Origin: Blastomyces gilchristii SLH14081
Taxonomy: Eukaryota > Ascomycota > Eurotiomycetes > Onygenales > Ajellomycetaceae
Assembly (NCBI RefSeq): GCF_000003855.2
Contig: NW_003101668.1
Location: 1 to 64,000 of the forward strand
DNA length: 64,000 nucleotides
Direction of reading: 5' to 3'
Positions 58,280-64,000 of this stretch are shown here, piece after piece; position 1 is the first letter of the stretch, and each line of letters starts with the position of its first letter. The notes beneath the pieces are model-generated. The model was not told the origin of the DNA, did no database searches, and worked only from the letters and a program-made list of their open reading frames with translations. The translations under genes and the position numbers were made by a program.

Positions 58280-61200
58280 TTCTATCAGTCAAGAGTCACT
58301 GTTTCAGATAATATGAAACTCAGAGTTCAGATTAGTTAATTATAGCTGACTTATTTCACAAGATATTATCAGCTGCAGCTGCAGAGTCTCTTATTGAGAA
58401 TATTCTCAATCTTTCACTCAAGCTTATTATCTTCTTCTATGATGTCTGGCAGCTGCTAGTTGAAAGTCAGTTGAGAAGAGAACAGATCAGTGACAGCATA
58501 GGAAAACAAGCTTATATGAAAGATATTATAAATCTCTGATAATGTATGAAGACAGTAGTTATAACTATCTAGAACTTCTATTACTTTATACTTGATATAA
58601 TGATAATTCAGTGTATGAGATGAATATGTGATTTGTATATTCTTAAGATTTAATTATATCAAGTCTTCTATTTTATATTATTCAGTGAGATCTCAGTGAA
58701 TATTAATTTAATTCTCTTGATCTTGTTTTATAGTTGTTATAAAGATCTCTGCTCAGTCACAGACATCTCAGAGCTTTATTACTATATTATCAGTGATCTG
58801 AATCAGACTGCAGAGATTCAGTATGAACTGTATAATCTCTAGAAGATTCAACATCTTTATGTGATAACTGTGTATAAGAAAGAACAGACTTATATCTGTT
58901 AAAATAACATCTCATTTATTGATAGTGATCTCTGTATGTAGAAGCAGATCATGTCAATCATCTTATAAGTAATTATAGAACTTATAAAGATAATTCTTTA
59001 CAGTCTGAATTATCTATTCTAATGCATTATCAGTCTCAGAGTGATAGATAGTTAACAGATAATATATAATCTTGAGAACTTGACAGATTCTTATTCAAAG
59101 AGTACTTATAAATTGACAGTTCTAATTTAATACTATAGATCTCAGTAATTTATATATTTAATAGAACAGACTCTGTAGAAAAGCTTCAGTGACTTGTTCA
59201 GTATTTATCTTATTACAAGATTTTAATATTATATCTTTATTTAATCAATTTACAATGATCAGAATGTTTCTATAATTCTTACTCTTAGATAGATTAATAG
59301 TGAAGTTAATTACTACATCTTATCAGATTCTATTAGAGATATTAAGTGATTTTAATAGATCTTTTCTATAATTCTTTTATAAGATAATGAAAGAACAGTG
59401 ATTGCAGTTTTAAACAAAGTATCTGATACTGTTTAATATCTCAGATCAGTAGAACTCTTGAAAGATTATTCTATACAGTTATTCACAGTCTGAATAATCA
59501 GTTATATGCAAATCATACATCTCTTACATTATTCAGATGTGTAAGAGTTTGAAGTGAGAAACTTAATATTATTTATAAAATCATAGAGTGTTATTGTTAT
59601 TAATTGAATATTCTGAGATATCAGTTCTTATATATAGTTCTAAGAGAAATCAGAGTGCTTCTTAATATACTACTTCAGTGAGAGTCTGAAGAAGTTTATC
59701 AGTCTGAGCTGCTGTATATCACAGTTCATTCAGTGTAGTAAAAGTGAAGATATCAATATCAGTGTCAGTTCAGAGAGAGAGTGTTCTAATTAAAGAAGTA
59801 TATATAGTGTTATAAGTTATTCTATTTTGATTAATTAATATCTTCAGATCTAAGAGCTAATGCTCTCAGTTCATTCAGTGCATATCTGTCATATTAAACA
59901 GTATATCTTATTCTCATTACAAGAGAGTGTCTGTCATTGAGTTCTGACTGCTGAGACAGTAGTGTATTGTAAAATAAAAGCAGCTTAGAAATTCAGATTA
60001 TCACATCTGTTATTTAATAAGTTTATAAGTGATTGTAAAGTACTTGAGATTCTTATAATCTGTGATTATCTCAAATTCAGAGATACTTCAGAGTTCAGAG
60101 TCTCATTCTTCTAGATAGTATATAATTGTAAGAAGTTTCTTATCATAGATCTTATAGTTGTATTCAGTGAGACTCAGTTTCTTAGATATGAAGATGTATA
60201 ATTATAAGATATCTTTATCATCATATTATAATATAGCTTCTTCTATAATATAATCAGAGAAATCAGCTTCAACAACTGTTTCATAATCAGAATTAAATAT
60301 CATAAGTAGAGAGATATTGATGAACATCTTCTTCATCTGTATAAATACAGCTTCAGTATCTGCTGACTATTGAAATACTGAGTTCTTCTTAGTAAGTTCT
60401 GTAAGTGATCTGATGATATCTGAGAAGTTTTATATAAATCATTGATAGAAGTTGATAAATCTGATGAAGCTTCATACATCTTTCACAGTGTATAAGACCT
60501 CTTATTCAAGAATAGCAGAGACCTTCTCAGAATTCATTTAAATTTCCTTGCCAGCTTCTATGATAAAGTCTAGATATTTTGTACTTTTAATCTCAAAATT
60601 ATACTTGTCTATGTCTATCAGCAGTTCTGCTTCTTATAGTCATTATAATATCTTTTACACATGTTCTTGATATTCTTTCCTGAATTCATCAGTGAAGATG
60701 AGAATATCATCAAGATATACAGATATGAATTTATTAAGAAAATCTCAGAGTGCTCAGTTGATATACTTCTGAAATGTACTGAGAGTGTTAGTCAGTTTAA
60801 AGAGTGTGACTACTTATTCAAAGAGATTATATCATATTCAGAATGCTGTAAGTCACTCATCTTTTTCAGTAATACAGATCTTATGAAATGCAGTGATAAC
60901 ATCTAACTTTGTAAATTATTAAGCTTATTCAATATAAGCTAGAGTTTCATTGATAAGAGATAAAGAATAACAGTTCTTCTTCATTAATCTGTTCAATTCT
61001 TGATAATTCATGCAGAATCAGAGTTCTTCATCTAATTTCTTTGCAAAGAGAATAGAGACTGCAGTGAAAGAGTTGTTAATATGTATGAATTCTTTATTTA
61101 ACAGATCATTGAGTGTCTTTCAAAGGAGAAGAAGTTCATCTCAGAATATATTATAAAGAGAACTCTATAATAATTCAGAGTTCTTACTATTCTTCTTTTC

Positions 61201-61900
61201 TAACTTGATACTGTGATTCACTTCTAGACCTTGTAAGAGAGGTGAGTTTATAGCATTATTATCTTATCAGAAGATATCTAGATATTCAAGATATTATTAA
61301 GAGAGTTTCATATAAAAATTTGTTATTATAACACAGAATAACTTTTCTAGAGTCTTTTTAATATCAGTCAGACTAGTAGAATAGATTGATACATGATTCT
61401 GCTATTAGTAATTCTTTCAGTGACTTCTTTTTCTGAGTATTTCATAGATATTGACAGAGATCTGTGTCAGATTCATAGTCTTGTAAATATCATTCTCATG
61501 AACTCTATTATTGTTAGAGAATATTAAACTCCTGTTTCAAGTGTTCAATAAGATATCTTATTCAGATAGTCAGATAAGTTCTAACATAAGATTATAATCA
61601 AGATTATCAACTTTATATGTATAGGCATCTTCATACTGATGTTCTCTGACATCTATGTTTAGTTTCATCATGTAATAGATGCAAACATCTTTTAAATTAT
61701 TAAATTCTGCAAGAAGTCAGGATTTTAATAAGAAGATATGCTGAAGATTATGATGTCTTACAACTGAAGATTTAATCATTGCATAGTGACATAGATCACT
61801 GTCTATCATGACTTTCATATTATACATGTTATTAATCACAGTAGATATAAGAATTGCATTCATTGTTATTTTCTCTTTAAATTGTTATTATCTGACCTCT
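58280..61900 (-). pseudogene. Pol remnants, Gypsy copy 3
   Basis: The minus strand keeps the same blocks as copies 1 and 2 in the same spacing, with stops throughout. No intact reading frame of useful length remains on the coding strand. Confidence 0.8.
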
Positions 61901-63246
61901 TCAAGCTCCTGTTTACAAATTTGAACAGAAGTTAATCTTTTCTCTGTTTTATCAGAGCATTCTCATAGTTATCTTCTGAATCTTCTTCTAATGTAATGTG
62001 GTTGACATGAACTGTCAGCATTGATCTTTCTTTTAAATAAGAAGGTATATAGACTGATCAGCAGTTGAAAGCAATGTGTTCTGATCAGTTACAGTTGATA
62101 CACACTTCTCATTGACATCAATCAGCAACTTCTTCAGAAGTGATCTCAGGAACTCAAAAGCCTATTTGAACAGCAGAGACCCTTGCTTATATATAGATAT
62201 TTAAGTCTACTCAATTCATGATATCTGCATCATTGTTATTCTTCAGTGCAGGTATATAAGTGACTGAGATGTAACATCTTCTGTCACTGTTCTGTATACT
62301 CTTAAGCTTGATAAGACAGTCATTCAATGTTTAGAGCTGTGTGCAGAAGTCTTCATAAGTTGAGTCTTTGTTTACACTTATAAGAGTCTGTAAGAGTTTG
62401 AAAGTTAATATCTTCTTAAGTATACTAATCTTCATTCAATTCTCTCAAGATTGATCACCTGCTTCTAAGATTTTGATGTCAAAGTCAGAAATGAATGTTG
62501 TAAGAGAAGTATTCCTCTGTCAGACACTCTGTAATCAATCTAACACTTTCTGTTGCATGGCAGTGTCTCAGAACAGAATATCAAGATGTTTGATAATATT
62601 ATCAGATATTCATAACACTGATTCATATGCTTTTATTCATGAATAAAACTTCTGTTTCACACAATTCTTCAATTATTCATTGATATATCAACCTTGATTA
62701 ATTAGTGAACTGATGATATCTTCATTCATACTCAGTTTCATAAGCACTTTTATTCTTTATAATGAGTAGAGAGTGAGATCAGAAGTATTAAAATATACAG
62801 AAGCATTTAAGCATTCTTTCAGTGCTTTTATATTTAATTCTGTAGGTATTGAAATTGTCTGTGCAGAGATTTCTTATTGAGATAATTGTTGAATTTCTTC
62901 ATATTGACATTGTTAAGTTGCATGCATATCAGCTATTTATTGTTGTTGTAATTTTAATATTGCTCAGAGTCACTGTGACACTGCATCTATACTCATATTT
63001 AAGAGTTCTCTCATACTATTATTAGACATGATTATATCAATTGTCAGATGTGTGATATCTGTGAAATTATAATCATATAAATATCTCATATATCTGAAGT
63101 GTCAGAACTCTCAGATCTTTCACTGATATTCTCTTATAAGATCTTACTCTCTTTGTAAGATCTTGTTATGAGATCAGAGTGACTGACAAGCAAGCTTCTA
63201 TCTGAGAACTCAGTGTTCACTTAACTGTTTAACTGTTTCTCTATTT

Positions 63247-63585
63247 ATTATTATTATTATTATTATTATTCTTCAATTATAGATGTATGCAGTCAGAGAC
63301 TATGACATCTACCTGAGAACTTTTAGTTCTCAGGGTTTTTTCTATGTCTGTAAAGTTAACTATTATACATTCATCAATTTCAGATATATAAAATCAGAAA
63401 ATTTCAGCTCAGAATATAAAAACTGTTTACAAATTGCAGTGTTTTAACATCTTCTAATACTTTGAAATCATTTGACAATATCATGACAAAGGAAAAGAGA
63501 AAGAGAATACAGTCTTAAAAATAGACACATTAAATAGATAGATAGAAAGAAATTGAAAGAAAAAGATAAAGTAAAGAGAGCTACA
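63247..63585 (-). repeat. LINE 3'-end fragment
   Basis: (TTA)n, then TTCTTCAATTATAGATGTATG..., the CTCAGGGTTTTTTCTATG block and GTTAACTATTATACATTC match 13556-13880 closely. Similarity ends near 63585. This is a short 5'-truncated insertion of the same LINE, in minus orientation, joined to the truncated Gypsy copy 3. Confidence 0.88.
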
Positions 63586-64000
63586 GAATAAGATCTCTGC
63601 AGTTTACATCTTAAGCTATATACATATTTTAACACTCTATATAACTGACTGCTGTCTCTGTTCTCTCAGGCCTGCTTCAGAGGTTATCATTCTCTCTAAA
63701 GAGCTGCTGCTCAGCTAGCTCCTGTAACTAGCTTACTCATAAGTGAGATTCTCACTAAGAATAACATCAGAGCTACTCAATTCTAGTTAAGTCTCTAATC
63801 TTCCAGCTATCAATCTCAGCATTTCAGCCTATCAATTGACTGTCACAGTCTTGCTTACACTAACCACCTATTAAGGGCATCTAGGCCTCATCTCACCTAG
63901 GTTCTTGCTAGGCCCAGAGTGTTCTAATCAGATAGTTTTTAAATCTCATTCCCTGGAAGTGGGTGCCTAGAGTGAGGGGGATGAGGCCTGGCCAGTTAAG
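63586..64000. other. Unclassified, less mutated sequence at the window end
   Basis: Similarity to the LINE stops. GC content rises towards the right, with CC and GG words (CTAGGCCTCATCTCACCTAGG, GAGGGGGATGAGGCCTGGCC). It may be the start of another repeat that runs off the window. Confidence 0.45.

Larger units (their letters stand above)
57945..63246 (-). mobile_element. Chromodomain Gypsy retrotransposon, copy 3, truncated at its 5' end
   Basis: Reverse-complement copy of the 3070-8816 family. From left to right: 3' LTR (57945-58254), then TTAACCTCTCTCTTTCAG (complement of the polypurine tract), chromodomain (about 58280-58440), integrase (about 58700-59590), RNase H (about 59880-60330), RT (about 60380-61100), protease (about 61570-61870) and gag (about 61880-63000). 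It stops about 110 bp short of the expected 5' LTR, where a LINE 3' end abuts. The plus-strand ORF at 60661-60906 is the antisense shadow of RT. Confidence 0.9.

Overview
The window looks like a filamentous ascomycete chromosome. A block of ordinary intron-containing genes (about 31.6-57.3 kb) sits between two very AT-rich blocks built from mutated transposons. The gene block has short introns with GTRNGT donors, CTAAC/CTGAC branch sites and AG acceptors, and its products are typical of Pezizomycotina. The alternation of AT-rich and GC-balanced blocks, with RIP-like decay (premature TGA/TAA/TAG in every transposon frame), would suit an Onygenales genome such as the Ajellomycetaceae, but the species is an inference.

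Left AT-rich block (1-31.6 kb). An old minus-strand Gypsy element (1-3069 and 8822 to about 11.5 kb) is split by a complete plus-strand chromodomain Gypsy element (3070-8816; 333-bp LTRs, target duplication GTATT). Next come two direct copies of a 1.37-kb unclassified repeat (11.98-13.35 and 15.77-17.15 kb) flanking rearranged Tad-like LINE fragments. A complete 5.8-kb hAT transposon (17837-23617) follows, with a perfect 8-bp duplication TCTATATC. Three 505-506-bp MITEs share its ends, each with its own 8-bp duplication. One MITE was split by a second copy of the chromodomain Gypsy element (24318-30031; duplication TCAAG), and another MITE was inserted into the third. The order of insertion can be read directly from these junctions.

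Gene block. In order: an ABCA-type full ABC transporter (+, 32382-37107) with a one-base frameshift near its N-terminus; a Zn2Cys6 transcription factor (+, six exons, 612 aa); a broken fungal APH/choline-kinase-like gene (+, about 41-42 kb); a FUN19-like SWIRM protein (+, 45365-46474); a Cdc50/Lem3 flippase subunit (+, six exons, 408 aa); the FACT subunit Spt16 (-, seven exons, 1029 aa); and, head to head with Spt16, a mitochondrial carrier family protein (+, four exons including a 7-nt microexon, 409 aa). The last four are conserved eukaryotic functions: chromatin, membrane asymmetry and mitochondrial transport. The ABC transporter, regulator and broken kinase on the left look like more variable accessory genes. 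I see no evidence that the genes form one pathway.

Right AT-rich block (57.3-64 kb). The change in composition is abrupt and coincides with an 11-bp-arm palindrome. A minus-strand copy of the same chromodomain Gypsy family (57945 to about 63246) has lost its far LTR at a LINE 3' end. The window ends in a less mutated, unclassified sequence. I found no rRNA, tRNA or CRISPR.
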